This document shows positions 6,743 to 7,324 of a stretch of 7,324 nt of DNA, piece by piece. Below the pieces are notes generated by a model. That model worked only from the letters and a program-made list of their open reading frames with translations. It searched no databases and had not been told where the DNA came from. The translations under genes were made by a program, and so were the position numbers. The stretch covers positions 8,686 through 16,009 of the forward strand of contig JAJZPK010000033.1 of assembly GCA_021811205.1 (NCBI GenBank), written 5' to 3'. Positions within the stretch are counted from its first letter, which is position 1. Each line of letters begins with the position of its first letter. This DNA is from Pseudomonadota bacterium. GTDB lineage: Bacteria; Pseudomonadota; Gammaproteobacteria; Burkholderiales; JABEVD01.

Positions 6743-7324
6743 TCCGGAGGAGCAAGACTCGCCAGCTTCTGCTCAAGGTAATGGATGCTGGTTCCCCCGC
6801 TGATGAAAGCGGCATCCTGGAGAAGCTGACGATGCAGCGGAATGTTCGTATCGATTCCTTCGACAACCATTTCGGAAAGCGCGCTGCGCATCCTGGCGAA
6901 AGCCTGCTCACGAGTCTCGCCGTAGGCGATCACCTTGCCGATCATCGAGTCGTAATGCGGTGGAACGAAATAATTGTTGAAGACATGCGAATCCACCCTG
7001 ATGCCCGGCCCGCCTGGCACATGATAGGCAGTGATTCTCCCCGGGGAAGGCGTGAGCTTGAAAGGATGCTCCGCATTGATCCTGCATTCGATCGCATGCC
7101 CCCTGAACTGGATGTCACGCTGCCTGAATGAGAGTTTCTCGTTTGCAGCGATGCGGATTTGCTCCTGGACGATATCGATGCCGGTGATCATCTCGGTTAC
7201 GGGATGCTCGACCTGAACGCGCGTGTTCATCTCGATGAAATAGAATTCGTCGTTTTCGTAAAGGAATTCGAATGTTCCTGCGCCGCGATAGCCTATCTTG
7301 CGGCAAGCATCGGCGCACCGCTCC
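6739..7324 (-). CDS. accC: Biotin carboxylase subunit of acetyl-CoA carboxylase, C-terminal 194 residues
   Basis: An open frame runs in from the right edge (first full codon 7323-7321) and ends at TGA 6741-6739. The 194 visible residues are the last two-fifths of AccC (about 446-453 in the family). The enzyme uses ATP and bicarbonate to carboxylate biotin on AccB, the first step of fatty acid synthesis. Visible hallmarks are [14 protein letters not shown] and the active-site block [16 protein letters not shown], holding the metal-binding Glu, Asn and the catalytic Arg. They continue with [33 protein letters not shown] (the biotin/carbonate-site arginine), [12 protein letters not shown] and the C-terminal [13 protein letters not shown]. 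In E. coli the corresponding key residues are E288, N290, R292 and R338. accB is expected just upstream, outside the window. prmA overlaps by four bases. Confidence 0.97.
   Translation of the reverse strand, partial: ERCADACRKIGYRGAGTFEFLYENDEFYFIEMNTRVQVEHPVTEMITGIDIVQEQIRIAANEKLSFRQRDIQFRGHAIECRINAEHPFKLTPSPGRITAYHVPGGPGIRVDSHVFNNYFVPPHYDSMIGKVIAYGETREQAFARMRSALSEMVVEGIDTNIPLHRQLLQDAAFISGGTSIHYLEQKLASLAPPE

Noticed and set aside
5819..6781. 320-codon open frame on the + strand opposite prmA
   Set aside because: It is longer than prmA itself, but PrmA has all family motifs and tight operon spacing. The opposite frame is Arg-rich and motif-free.
1..7324. Search for mobile elements, CRISPR, tRNA/rRNA, phage genes or a novel multi-gene system
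   Set aside because: All coding space is taken by intact housekeeping genes with normal spacing. I saw no repeats array, transposase or unexplained gene cluster.

Overview
This window looks like ordinary chromosomal housekeeping DNA from a proteobacterium, most likely a betaproteobacterium. Base composition is moderately GC-rich (my impression, not computed). The assignment rests on gene order: accC, prmA and a zinc-ribbon/DUF3426 membrane protein in a row is an arrangement I associate with Betaproteobacteria (gammaproteobacteria usually have dusB-fis after prmA). The gcvT-gcvH-gcvP order behind a tandem glycine riboswitch also fits. I found no insertion sequence, CRISPR array, tRNA, rRNA or broken gene.

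Layout on the + strand: 1-325 is the 3' end of a CorA-family metal-ion channel gene, the only gene reading rightward. It converges on gcvP, with only 18 bases between the two stop codons and a small inverted repeat across the corA stop. Layout on the - strand, in transcription order from right to left: the 3' part of accC (7324 to 6739), prmA (6742-5855) and a DUF3426 zinc-ribbon protein gene (5845-4979) form one tightly packed operon. A 319-base gap (4660-4978) follows. It holds a weak possible terminator, a good sigma-70-type promoter (4915-4887), a two-aptamer glycine riboswitch (4866-4707) and a hairpin plus T-run (4705-4677). Then come gcvT (4659-3586), gcvH (3574-3191) and gcvP (3187-344).

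The gcv operon encodes the T, H and P proteins of the glycine cleavage system. P decarboxylates glycine and passes the aminomethyl group to the lipoyl arm of H. T releases ammonia and forms 5,10-methylene-tetrahydrofolate. The fourth component, dihydrolipoamide dehydrogenase (L), is not in the window and must be supplied from elsewhere. The riboswitch should let glycine control this operon. The other operon joins the biotin carboxylase subunit of acetyl-CoA carboxylase (fatty acid synthesis) to the ribosomal protein L11 methyltransferase and an uncharacterised membrane protein.

No previously undescribed system is evident. The points most worth a second look are the geometry of the riboswitch expression platform, the GMN-to-GMS change in the CorA signature, and the DUF3426 protein of unknown function.
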